Positions 1 through 8,339 of a DNA stretch of 64,000 nt are shown piece after piece (position 1 is the stretch's first letter; each line of letters opens with the position of its first letter). Both the position numbers and the translations under genes were made by a program. The DNA is taken from assembly GCA_965660945.1 (NCBI GenBank), contig CBFIBS010000016.1, positions 4,144 to 68,143 of the forward strand, given 5' to 3'. The DNA is from UBA7985 sp002711265. GTDB taxonomy: Bacteria; Pseudomonadota; Alphaproteobacteria; UBA7985. The notes beneath the pieces are model-generated. The model saw only the letters and a program-made list of their open reading frames with translations. It made no database searches and was not told the DNA's origin.

Positions 1-1
1 C

Positions 2-325
2 GAACTGGCCTCTGCCACTGTTCAGGGCGAGGATGATCTCTCATGGATCGGCAAGCGTGGCAAGGTGGCGGACCCGTCGCTGGGCCGTCTGCGGGATTGC
101 TGGTGCGCCACATCGATCGACGATCGTAAAGTACCGGTTTACCGCACAACGAGCTCAGGGCACGGTGTCGCGATCCACAACATTGGCGGCGGGATGAAAA
201 CCTTTGACGTTGAACGTTTCCACAAGGGTCATTGGCAGGTCAGCTGGCGAGACAGTGGTGGAGAAATCCACTACGGCTGGTCGCCACTGGACCGGATCGC
301 CTGTAAGAAGGTCTCCTATTACTGA
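2..325 (+). CDS. C-terminal part of an unrecognised protein (5' end outside window)
   Basis: The reading frame is open from the window edge to a TGA, and no start is visible, so this is the last 107 residues of a longer protein. I do not recognise the family. The tail is soluble-looking, rich in Gly, Trp and charged residues, with two cysteines in a WCA context and near the end (ACKK), and no membrane segment. Its last codons overlap the convergent transporter gene by 7 bp. The frame agrees in codon usage with its neighbours, which is the main reason for calling it real. Confidence 0.55.
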   Translation, partial: ELASATVQGEDDLSWIGKRGKVADPSLGRLRDCWCATSIDDRKVPVYRTTSSGHGVAIHNIGGGMKTFDVERFHKGHWQVSWRDSGGEIHYGWSPLDRIACKKVSYY

Positions 326-1236
326 GATGAGGATCGCGTTGCGGCCTCCGGGCCGCGGCGCCGCACCGTGCCGGTGACCTCGATGACCGATGCTGCAACG
401 ATCAGAAATGCGCCAACTGCCTGTAGTGGGGTCAGCACTTCGGCGAGCAGCAGCATGGCCGAAGCGAGGCCAAAAATCACCTCGGTCATCAGCAGAATAC
501 CCACCCGCCCCGGCGGTAGGATCGTCGCTGGCCAGATGGTGAAAACCAGCACAATCGGAAAGCATAGACCAATGACAAGCCCCCAAGGCAGGCTCTGAGT
601 GATTTGCGGCAAGGTCGGCGTTGCCCCCATGATCGTCGCGCCAAATGTGAAGATGAGCAGCAGCGTCACGGTCAGTCCGCCCACCATGAACGCCGTGATC
701 TGATCCACGACCTTCACCCCGCCTGAGCGGAAGAGAAAGGCCGTCCCGATTGCCCAGAAAATGCTCGCGAAGAAGGCCATCCAGTCGCCCGCATTTCTCG
801 GCCAAGGCAGCTTAATGCCGAGGTCAAGCACGATCAGCAGCCCCAAAATCCCGCAAATTAGAGACAGCACGCGGCGGATGCCCAGTGCTTCGCGCAGGAA
901 CAGCACGCCGATGGTCGTTCCCCAGACCGGGGTCAGATAGAACAGCAGGATGGTCCGATTCACCTCGGTCAGCACGATCGCGACGCCATAGAAGGAAAAT
1001 GCGGTACCGCAGAACGCCATCACGGCGAGGAAGGTCCAGATCTGCCCGGCGATGATCCGCCAGCGGTAAAGCGCCAGCGGCACCAGCACCAGACAGGGCA
1101 GGGCGAAGGACATGACGCTCGGCCACGCGCCTTCCAGTCCCAGCTTTTCCATTTCCCGCAGGGGGATCCAGAGCACGCCCCACATGGCACCGCCGAGGAT
1201 GAGCATGAGGCTGGCCTGCAGCGTACGGTCTTTCAT
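319..1236 (-). CDS. EamA/DMT-family transporter
   Basis: This 305-residue inner-membrane protein has about ten hydrophobic segments in two similar halves, the layout of EamA (drug/metabolite) permeases. A Trp- and Gly-rich first helix (GGAMWGVLWIPLRE) and the LTPVWGTTIGVLFLRE segment at the end of the first repeat are typical of the family. The frame stays open 54 codons further upstream, but that extension is polar, arginine-rich and unlike the family, so I start at the ATG at 1236 (MKDRTLQ). The substrate cannot be told from sequence; relatives export amino acids or metabolites. A second EamA gene lies at 24.7-25.6 kb. Confidence 0.85.
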   Translation of the reverse strand: MKDRTLQASLMLILGGAMWGVLWIPLREMEKLGLEGAWPSVMSFALPCLVLVPLALYRWRIIAGQIWTFLAVMAFCGTAFSFYGVAIVLTEVNRTILLFYLTPVWGTTIGVLFLREALGIRRVLSLICGILGLLIVLDLGIKLPWPRNAGDWMAFFASIFWAIGTAFLFRSGGVKVVDQITAFMVGGLTVTLLLIFTFGATIMGATPTLPQITQSLPWGLVIGLCFPIVLVFTIWPATILPPGRVGILLMTEVIFGLASAMLLLAEVLTPLQAVGAFLIVAASVIEVTGTVRRRGPEAATRSSSQ

Positions 1237-1465
1237 CTCAGGTCCCGGGGCAGTGGTCTGGCGTTCTTCTTTGCTGTCTGGAGACTGCGCCCGATCCGGG
1301 ACGGCTACCGCCAAAACGCTGCAATCCTTCGCCGGAAAGCGGGTGGACGCAAGCCCATTTGCGACCCGGTCCGGCGGTATCGCATGGCACAGCTCCATTG
1401 CTGAGCGATGACAAAGCGCGAGCAGACGCGTTTATTGAGACCAAATTTTCAGGGAGCGACAAACC

Positions 1466-2656
1466 ATGGCAAACCATGCAGGCAAGGCGGTCGACGTTGC
1501 TGTCTACGGCGCAACCGGATTCACCGGTCGACTGGTGGCTGAATATCTGGCCAAAACTTATCCGTCAGGCAGTAGCCTGACCTGGGCGATGGCCGGGCGC
1601 AGCGCGGCCAAACTTGCCGCCGTTCGCGACGAAATCGGCGCGCCTGCGGATATCCCGCTTATCGTCGCAGATTCGGCCGATCCCGCTTCGCTCGAAGCCA
1701 TGGCGGCGCAGGCAAAGGTCATCCTGACCACCGTTGGTCCCTATCAGGTCTATGGCAACGAGCTGGTCGAGGTCTGCGCGCGGACCGGGACCGACTACGT
1801 CGACCTGTGTGGTGAACCGGCATGGATGCACGATATCGTCCGCAGTCATCAGGAAACGGCAGCCGCTTCGGGTGCCCGGATCGTGCTGTCCTGTGGCTTT
1901 GATTCGATCCCCTCCGACCTTGGGGTGCTGTTTCTGCAGCAGGAAGCTCAGGCACGATTTGGCAAGCCCTTCAGCCGGATCGATGGTCGCGTCGTGCGGA
2001 TGAAAGGCACCTGGTCCGGTGGCACGTCTGCCAGCTTCAAGGCCACCATGGCCGCAGCGGGCAGCAACCCCGAGATCATCCCGATCCTCAAGAACGCCTT
2101 TGCGCTGACACCGGGTTTTGAGGGGCCCAAGCAGCCGTCGATGTCCAAGCCGCGCGAGGACGATGCGGTCGATGGCCAGTGGGTTGCGCCGTTCATGATG
2201 GCGCCGATCAACACCAAGAACGTACACCGCTCGAACTTCCTGCTCGGCCACCCCTGGGGCGAGGATTTCCAGTACAGCGAGATGATGCTCTGCGGGTCGG
2301 GTGAAGAGGGTGAAGCCCGCGCCCAGCGCCTTGCCGGGCTGGGTTCGGCCATGGTTGGCGACAAGACCCCGCAACCGGGTGAAGGCCCGAGCCTCGAAGA
2401 GCGTGAGAGTGGCTACTACAACCTGATTTTCGTCGGCCGCAACGAGGCTGGCGACAGCCTGACCGCGCAAGTGCAGGGCGACCGCGATCCTGGCTATGGC
2501 TCCACCTCGAAGATGATTGCCGAGAGCGCGGTCTGTCTGGTCCTCGACCGGATGGACACCCCCGGTGGGGTCTGGACCACGGCGCCGGCCATGGGGCAGG
2601 CGCTAATCGACCGGCTGCAGAACAACGCCGGCCTCAGCTTCGCGCTGGTGTCCTGA
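1466..2656 (+). CDS. Saccharopine dehydrogenase-like NADP-binding reductase
   Basis: The 396-residue protein starts with a Rossmann nucleotide-binding motif (GATGFTGR, residues 15-22), followed by the TTVGPY and DLCGE signatures of the saccharopine dehydrogenase-like family (COG3268). The length fits the subgroup that includes mycobacterial trans-acting enoyl reductases rather than true lysine-pathway saccharopine dehydrogenases. The substrate is therefore probably an acyl or lipid-type enoyl compound, but that is inference from the family. The ATG is preceded by GGGAG at a good distance. No lipid-synthesis genes are adjacent, so context does not help. Confidence 0.8.
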   Translation: MANHAGKAVDVAVYGATGFTGRLVAEYLAKTYPSGSSLTWAMAGRSAAKLAAVRDEIGAPADIPLIVADSADPASLEAMAAQAKVILTTVGPYQVYGNELVEVCARTGTDYVDLCGEPAWMHDIVRSHQETAAASGARIVLSCGFDSIPSDLGVLFLQQEAQARFGKPFSRIDGRVVRMKGTWSGGTSASFKATMAAAGSNPEIIPILKNAFALTPGFEGPKQPSMSKPREDDAVDGQWVAPFMMAPINTKNVHRSNFLLGHPWGEDFQYSEMMLCGSGEEGEARAQRLAGLGSAMVGDKTPQPGEGPSLEERESGYYNLIFVGRNEAGDSLTAQVQGDRDPGYGSTSKMIAESAVCLVLDRMDTPGGVWTTAPAMGQALIDRLQNNAGLSFALVS

Positions 2657-2689
2657 CGACCGGGACGGGATCGCGGCAGAGGGCCGGGT

Positions 2690-3538
2690 CTAGGTGATCC
2701 GGCCGTAGAAGGTCTGTCTCGCCGTCTCTGACAGCGATATGCCCGGTTCCCCGTTATAGGCGAGAACCACCAGATACCGGGTCACGTCTCCCTCTGTCGG
2801 GGTGACCCGATGCAGCGCATTGCGGCCGCGGAACAGCACTAGTGTTCCGGGGTCGATATCCAGTGCCACCGGCGCAAGGTCGCCGTCCAGCGCGGCTTCA
2901 ACGCCTTCGAAATTCATCTCCCCCCGCTCTGCATCGCGCAGGTCACGGATGTATTCGTAGACACCGCCGCCGGTCGGGCGCTGCAGCAGCAGGGTGATGG
3001 CGAACTCCGAATTGTCGAAGTGCCAGCCCAGCTCCTTGCCCTCGGGCGCGTAGTGGATGTTGATGCTGCTCAGCGGATCGGCGTAGGGAAACAGCGCGCG
3101 TTCACCGAGGACCGCGCACAGGAAGGCCTTGAACACCGGCGAGTTGTAGAGCTGGCGAAGGGCAGACTCTTCCTGCACCTGATCATCGCAGATGCAGCCC
3201 TTGGTCGACACGATCTGCCGGTTGAAGACGTGGTCTTCGCCCAGCGCCGGGTCGGACGGGGTCAGATAGACGTTGTGCGAGGAGGACGCGAAGAAGGCAC
3301 TACCTTCGCCGGCCTCAGCCTCACGCACGAGGGCCTGCAGCGTCTCCGGCAGCAGAAGACCGGGCAGACTCAGAACGCCCTCGCTGTCGAGTGCGTTGCG
3401 GCATTGAGCCTGAAAGCCGGGGTCGTCGAGCGGAAACCGCTGGGTGTCGATGATCTGATCCAGCGGCAGGCTCAGGTGCACTGCCTGTGTGCGCGCGGGC
3501 GCAGCGGTATCGGAAGCGGGGGACCGGGTAAGAGACAC
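2690..3538 (-). CDS. 2-oxoglutarate/Fe(II)-dependent dioxygenase family protein
   Basis: A 282-residue soluble protein with a double-stranded beta-helix iron site: His173-Phe-Asp175 (GWHFDNSE) and distal His243 (LFRGRNALHRVT), followed about 10 residues later by Arg254, which probably binds the 2-oxoglutarate carboxylate. The pattern matches HalD/ArpA-like 2OG oxygenases; the substrate is unknown. I chose a GTG start at 3538, which has AAGGATG upstream. The frame is open to 3622 (28 further codons) but that stretch looks non-coding. The neighbouring methyltransferase is divergent, so a shared pathway is only a possibility. Confidence 0.8.
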   Translation of the reverse strand: MSLTRSPASDTAAPARTQAVHLSLPLDQIIDTQRFPLDDPGFQAQCRNALDSEGVLSLPGLLLPETLQALVREAEAGEGSAFFASSSHNVYLTPSDPALGEDHVFNRQIVSTKGCICDDQVQEESALRQLYNSPVFKAFLCAVLGERALFPYADPLSSINIHYAPEGKELGWHFDNSEFAITLLLQRPTGGGVYEYIRDLRDAERGEMNFEGVEAALDGDLAPVALDIDPGTLVLFRGRNALHRVTPTEGDVTRYLVVLAYNGEPGISLSETARQTFYGRIT

Positions 3539-3716
3539 TGCAACCCATCCTTTTGCGAGTTGACGACCACAGGGGGCGCCGAAAACCGGGGCCATCCTTG
3601 CGGCTCGCCAGCCTGCGGACAAGCCGCGTGGGTCAGGTTTCTGTGCATAAGCGACACTTCGCGACGCGTTAGCGGGGCTTGCAGCGGCAAGTCAGCGGTC
3701 GCATGCTAGGGGCCAG

Positions 3717-4355
3717 ATGGAAACAGGGGAGGCCCGACCGCGCATGGATCGCGAGACCATCGGCGTCTATGACGCTCGCCACGGGGAATACGTCAGCCGC
3801 TTCGGTGATCAGGGCCCTAGTGACTCGCTGCAGGCCTTTGCCGGTGGTCTGTCAGCGGGGCAGCAGGTGCTCGATTTGGGCTGCGGGCCGGGCAACGCCG
3901 CGCGCAGCATGGCGGCGATGGGGCTGTCCGTGACCGCGCTGGATGCCTCCGAAGGGATGATCGCCCGGGTGCGGGATATCGAAGGGGTTGAGGCGATCCA
4001 CGCCGACTTCTTCTGGCTCGATCAGCACCGGGCGGCGTTTCACGGCATCTGGGCGAACTTTTCGCTGCTGCACGCCGCCGAAGACGAGCTTGACCTGCAC
4101 CTCGATGCGATCCGGGCGGCGCTGTTGCCCCCGGGGCGGCTGCATCTGGGGATGAAGACCGGATCGGGCACCAAGCGCGATCACTTGGGGCGTCGCTACG
4201 CCTACTTCAGCCGCAATGACCTGCTCGCGCGGCTGCAGCGGCGTGGGTTCAGCATTCTGTCGGTGCACGAAGGCGAGGAAGTGGGACTGGCCGGAACCCC
4301 GGACCCCTTCGTCCTGATCCTCGTCGAGTTGAGTGAGGACTCAGAGGCTGTATGA
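3717..4355 (+). CDS. Class I SAM-dependent methyltransferase
   Basis: The 212-residue protein carries the SAM-binding motif I (VLDLGCGPG, about residues 45-53), an acidic residue ending the next strand (VTALDAS) and motif IV-like residues (GIWANFSLLH). These define a small class I methyltransferase of the UbiE/TehB-like type. The methyl acceptor is unknown. An alternative ATG lies 9 codons downstream (MDRETIGVYD) and would still keep the whole fold. Its 3' end overlaps the convergent dehydratase gene by 15 bp. Confidence 0.82.
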   Translation: METGEARPRMDRETIGVYDARHGEYVSRFGDQGPSDSLQAFAGGLSAGQQVLDLGCGPGNAARSMAAMGLSVTALDASEGMIARVRDIEGVEAIHADFFWLDQHRAAFHGIWANFSLLHAAEDELDLHLDAIRAALLPPGRLHLGMKTGSGTKRDHLGRRYAYFSRNDLLARLQRRGFSILSVHEGEEVGLAGTPDPFVLILVELSEDSEAV

Positions 4356-5465
4356 CGCCACCGGCGTCGGGAACAGGCTGGCGTCGATTTCAACGCCCAG
4401 TCCGGGCGCGTCGCCGAGCAGAATGCCCCCATCCCTGATTGGGGCATCGATCGCGCCCACCGGCAACATCACCATGTCCCGCACGTCGAGGATACAGCGC
4501 AGGAGGTGCGGGGGCACCGTCGAACCAAGGTGCGCTAGCGCGGCGAAACTCAGCGTTGAGCCGACCGTGTCCTGCACGCTCATCACCAGCCCGGCAGCGC
4601 GGCAGATATCCCGCTGTCGGCGCGAGGGCGTCAGGCCGCCCGCTTTGGTGATCTTCAGGCCCAGACCGTCCGCGGCATCGGTGCTGATCATGTGCACAAG
4701 GTCGCTGTCTTCGAGCACCAGTTCGTCCAGCATGATCGGCACGCTGCAGCGCTGACGCAGGGACAGCGTTTCCCGCCAGCTTGCGCAGGGGGCTTCGAGC
4801 ACGAAATCCAGCCCTGCAGGCAGCAGGTTGAGCAAACGCAGGGCCTGTTCGGGGCTAAGCCCACCGTTGGCATCGACGAGAAAAAACTCGCCTGTCTGGC
4901 GACCATCCAACGCCGCCCGGATGCGCTCGGCATCCAGCGCCGGGCCGCCCTCGGCATCGCTGGCGCCGATCTTGATCGAGTGGCCGCGATAGCCGCGCGC
5001 GCGGTGGTCGGCGACGCGGGCGCGCATATCCTCCGGGCTGCCAGCGTGGATCGAGGAGATCACCGGCATCCGCTGCCCGGTCGAGCCGCCCAGCAGTGCA
5101 TGGACCGGCAGTCCCAGCGCCTTTCCTGCGAGATCCCAGACCGCGAGGTCGACGGCCGCCTTGGCATGATTATGGCCCGCCAGATGCTGGTCCATGGCAT
5201 CCCAGACCCGGTCGGTCAGCCTCGGGTCGCGACCGAGTACGCCCGTCGCCATCTCTTCGATCCCGGCGCGCACACCGCGCGCGTGCGCGGCGATGTAGGT
5301 GGCGCCGAAGGGCGTGCTCTCGCCCCAGCCCTCCAGCCCGGTATCAGTGCGCAGCCGGACAAAGGTCGCATCGAAGCTGTCGTAGTCTCGGCCATGGGAC
5401 AGGCGATAGGTGCCGCCGGCGTAGGGCAGGTCCAGCTGGAAGACATCAAGGGAGGTGATTTTCAT
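4341..5465 (-). CDS. Mandelate racemase/muconate lactonizing enzyme family dehydratase
   Basis: This 374-residue member of the enolase superfamily has the N-terminal capping domain (MKITSLDVFQLDLPYAGG) and a TIM barrel with the metal-ligand series VDANGG, LEAP and MLDE. A catalytic lysine sits in SIKIG and a second in LKITKAGG. The first lysine of the usual K-x-K is a serine here, as in some cis-3-hydroxy-L-proline dehydratase relatives. That activity is my best guess but not proven. I start at the ATG at 5465; the frame extends 20 codons upstream with no family similarity. Confidence 0.82.
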   Translation of the reverse strand: MKITSLDVFQLDLPYAGGTYRLSHGRDYDSFDATFVRLRTDTGLEGWGESTPFGATYIAAHARGVRAGIEEMATGVLGRDPRLTDRVWDAMDQHLAGHNHAKAAVDLAVWDLAGKALGLPVHALLGGSTGQRMPVISSIHAGSPEDMRARVADHRARGYRGHSIKIGASDAEGGPALDAERIRAALDGRQTGEFFLVDANGGLSPEQALRLLNLLPAGLDFVLEAPCASWRETLSLRQRCSVPIMLDELVLEDSDLVHMISTDAADGLGLKITKAGGLTPSRRQRDICRAAGLVMSVQDTVGSTLSFAALAHLGSTVPPHLLRCILDVRDMVMLPVGAIDAPIRDGGILLGDAPGLGVEIDASLFPTPVASYSL

Positions 5466-5585
5466 CGCCCGCAGACCGCTGTGAACAGACCTGCGGGTTC
5501 TAAGTGAAAACCGGGGCCGCTCCAAGACGTGGCGCAGGCCCCGATGCTGAGGCGAGGCTCAGGCGTGGTTTTCGGAGCGCAGTTC

Positions 5586-6596
5586 TCAGACGGCGGCCAG
5601 CGCAGCAGCGGTGTCGAGCATGCGGTTGGAGAAGCCCCATTCGTTGTCGTACCAGGTCAGGATGCGGACGAAGCGCCCCTCCAGCACCGTGGTCTGTGTC
5701 AGGTCGAAGATCGAAGAGGCGGGATGGTGGGTGAAGTCGATCGACACCAGCTTTTCATCGTTGGTGGCGAGAATCCCCTTGAGCGGCCCGGCCGCCGCCG
5801 CGGCGGAAATGGCGCCGTTGATTTCCTCCGGCGTCGTATCGCGGGCGGCATCGAAGGTGAAATCGACCATGGAGACGTCTGCGGTCGGCACCCGGATGGC
5901 GCTGCCGTCAAGCTTGCCCTGCATGTGCGGCAGCACCAGCCCGACCGCGCGCGCAGCCCCGGTCGAGGTCGGGATCATCGACAACCCGGCAGCCCGCGCC
6001 CGGCGCCAGTCCGAATGCGAGGTGTCCACGATGCGCTGATCACCGGTGTAGGCGTGGCAGGTGGTCATATAACCGCGCTCGATCCCGATGGCTTCGTGCA
6101 GGACGTGAACGACCGGCGCCAGACAGTTGGTGGTGCAGGACGCGTTGGAAACAACAGTGTCCTCAGCGGTCAGGCCATCGTGGTTAACGCCGTAGACGAT
6201 GGTGCGATCGGCGTCACCGCAGGGGGCGGAGATCAGCACTTTCTTTGCGCCGGCGGCCAGATGCTGGCCTGCGCTGTCTTTCTTGGTAAAGCGCCCCGTG
6301 CATTCCATCACCACGTCGACGCCCAGTTCGCCCCAGGGCAGCTTGGTCGGATCGGGCTGGGTCAGCAGCCGAACCTGCTTACCGCCGACCACGAGGGTGT
6401 CTTCGCCCTCGACGCTGACGTCCATGGGCAGCTGGCGATGCACGGAATCCCACTTGAGCAGGTAGGCCATCTCGGCGGCATCGGAGAGGTCGTTGATGGC
6501 GACAAACTCGAGGTCGTCGCGCCCGCTTTCCAGCGCGGCGCGAAAGGTCAGGCGTCCGATGCGGCCGAAGCCATTGATGGCAACTTTGGTGGTCAT
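5586..6596 (-). CDS. gap: Glyceraldehyde-3-phosphate dehydrogenase, type I
   Basis: The 336-residue enzyme oxidises glyceraldehyde 3-phosphate to 1,3-bisphosphoglycerate in glycolysis, or works in reverse in gluconeogenesis. It has the N-terminal NAD-binding motif INGFGRIGR, the catalytic SNASCTTNCLAP with Cys154, the TGAARAVG phosphate-binding loop, and the C-terminal WYDNEWGFSNR signature. Asp36 in AINDL is the residue usual for NAD preference. Length is normal for the family. It is divergent from pyruvate kinase across a 308-bp spacer, so two glycolytic steps share one regulatory region. Confidence 0.97.
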   Translation of the reverse strand: MTTKVAINGFGRIGRLTFRAALESGRDDLEFVAINDLSDAAEMAYLLKWDSVHRQLPMDVSVEGEDTLVVGGKQVRLLTQPDPTKLPWGELGVDVVMECTGRFTKKDSAGQHLAAGAKKVLISAPCGDADRTIVYGVNHDGLTAEDTVVSNASCTTNCLAPVVHVLHEAIGIERGYMTTCHAYTGDQRIVDTSHSDWRRARAAGLSMIPTSTGAARAVGLVLPHMQGKLDGSAIRVPTADVSMVDFTFDAARDTTPEEINGAISAAAAAGPLKGILATNDEKLVSIDFTHHPASSIFDLTQTTVLEGRFVRILTWYDNEWGFSNRMLDTAAALAAV

Positions 6597-6904
6597 GGTT
6601 TTTCCTGTTCAGACTCAGCCCGGCGGCGTGGGGGCTGTGACAGGTGCCGCCGGTCTGCGGGGTTCTTTTTTGGCCACGCTTACGGCGGCCTTCGTCCCCA
6701 TTATAGATAGGTGGAGAGTGCTATAACACAGAAGTGTACGAAAAGTTTCAAGGGCGGGCTGAAAATGAAACAGAGCAGCCAGCGGCTTTTGTTGGAGCGC
6801 TTTGTTTCGAGTCTTGGCATAATGGGGAAGAACGCTTGGAGAATGTTCTCCCTGCCGTCACGCGCCGACCCTTCACCGGAGCAGGCGACAAAGGAAACAC
6901 CAGC
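6597..6904. other. Divergent gap/pyk intergenic region
   Basis: The 308-bp spacer between two divergent glycolysis genes should hold both promoters. On the minus strand a perfect TATAAT lies at 6705-6700, about 104 nt upstream of the gap start, but I see no good -35 at standard spacing. On the plus strand AAAGGAAA at 6890-6897 serves as the pyk ribosome binding site. The pyk frame stays open across much of the spacer, but those codons do not resemble pyruvate kinase. No riboswitch-like structure was recognised. Confidence 0.4.
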
Positions 6905-8311
6905 ATGCGCCGTAACCGGAATGCAAAGATCGTTACCACCATCGGACCGGCCAGCCGCGAGAGCGCGGTACTCGAGGCGCTTTTCCAGCAGGGGGCCGAT
7001 GTCTTTCGCTTGAATTTCTCCCACGGCGCGCACGAAGACCACCAGCTCTCCTATGAGCGGATCCGGGTCATGGAGGCAAAGTTCGGCCGTTCGACCTGCG
7101 TCCTTGCCGACATTCAGGGGCCCAAGCTGCGGCTCGGCACCTTCCGCGACGGCGCCGTGGAGGTTGAGCCGGGTGACATCATCACGCTGGTCCTCGATAA
7201 AATCGAGGGCTGCAAGGAGCGGGTGACGCTGCCGCACCCGGAGATTTTCGCCGCCATGCAGGTCGGCGGACGCCTTCTGGTTGATGACGGCAAGGTCCGG
7301 CTGCGGATCATCGAGGTTCGCGATGGCGAGGCAGACTGCCGGATCGAGGCCGGGCGCAAGCTGTCGGATCGCAAGGGCGTCAACGTCCCCGATGCGGTCC
7401 TGCCGCTGTCAGCCCTCACAGAAAAAGACCGTGCAGACCTGAAGTTTGCGCTCGATCTCGGGGTCGACTGGGTGGCGCTCTCGTTCGTGCAGCAGCCCAG
7501 CGACGTGATCGAAGCCCGGCGCATCGTCGGCGACCGGGCGCAACTCATGGTCAAGATGGAGAAGCCGTCGGCCATCCACCACCTCGACGAGCTGGTCATG
7601 CTCGCCGACGGCATGATGGTCGCACGCGGTGATCTGGGGGTTGAGATGCAGCCCGAAGACGTGCCGCCGATCCAGCGCAAGATCGTCACCGCTTGCCGCC
7701 GGGTGGGTAAGCCGGTGGTGGTCGCGACGCAGATGCTCGAATCCATGATCACCAACCCCGTGCCCACGCGCGCTGAATCGGCCGATGTAGCGCGCGCAGT
7801 CTACGACGGGGCTGACGCGGTAATGCTGTCGGCGGAGAGCGCGGCGGGGCAGTACCCGCGCGAAGCGGTGGCCATGATGGACCGCATCATTCGTGAGACC
7901 GAGCAGTCTTCGCACTATCATCAGTCGGCAGCGGTCGGCGACCGGGAAGCGACGGGCTCAGATGCCATCTCCGCTGCAGCGCGGCAGGTGGCCGAGACAG
8001 TCGATGCCAAGGCAATCGTCACCCATACCCGCTCTGGCCGGACCGCCCAGCGCGCCAGCCGTGAACGCCCGCAGGTGCCGATCATCATGATCACGCCGGA
8101 GGTTGATATCGCCCGCCAGTACACGATTGTCTGGGGCCTACACTGCGTGGTCTCGCCCGACATGCCCTCGCTGGACGCAGTTTTCGACGAAGGCGGACGG
8201 ATTGCGGTTGATGAAGGCTTCGCACAGAAGGGCGATCAGGTCGTGCTCACTGCCGGGGTTCCCTTCGGCCAGGTGGGTCAGACCAATCTGCTGCGCTTGC
8301 TTAGGGTCTGA
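6905..8311 (+). CDS. pyk: Pyruvate kinase
   Basis: A 468-residue glycolytic enzyme converting phosphoenolpyruvate and ADP to pyruvate and ATP. It starts at MRRNRNAKIVTTIGPAS and shows the FRLNFSHG motif, the ADIQGPKLR loop, the active-site signature around LMVKMEKPSAI, the MVARGDLGVE metal site and the VATQMLESM helix, then a normal C-terminal allosteric domain. The frame is open 57 codons upstream, but the family start and the AAAGGAAA ribosome binding site fix the ATG at 6905. A short hairpin without a T-run (8324-8339) follows the stop between convergent genes. Confidence 0.96.
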   Translation: MRRNRNAKIVTTIGPASRESAVLEALFQQGADVFRLNFSHGAHEDHQLSYERIRVMEAKFGRSTCVLADIQGPKLRLGTFRDGAVEVEPGDIITLVLDKIEGCKERVTLPHPEIFAAMQVGGRLLVDDGKVRLRIIEVRDGEADCRIEAGRKLSDRKGVNVPDAVLPLSALTEKDRADLKFALDLGVDWVALSFVQQPSDVIEARRIVGDRAQLMVKMEKPSAIHHLDELVMLADGMMVARGDLGVEMQPEDVPPIQRKIVTACRRVGKPVVVATQMLESMITNPVPTRAESADVARAVYDGADAVMLSAESAAGQYPREAVAMMDRIIRETEQSSHYHQSAAVGDREATGSDAISAAARQVAETVDAKAIVTHTRSGRTAQRASRERPQVPIIMITPEVDIARQYTIVWGLHCVVSPDMPSLDAVFDEGGRIAVDEGFAQKGDQVVLTAGVPFGQVGQTNLLRLLRV

Positions 8312-8339
8312 CCTTGGTTCCGACCTGCCACGGGGCAGG

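Noticed and set aside
5529..6710. Long plus-strand open frame opposite gap
   Set aside because: It is antisense to a clear gap gene; codon pattern and composition are those of the reverse complement.
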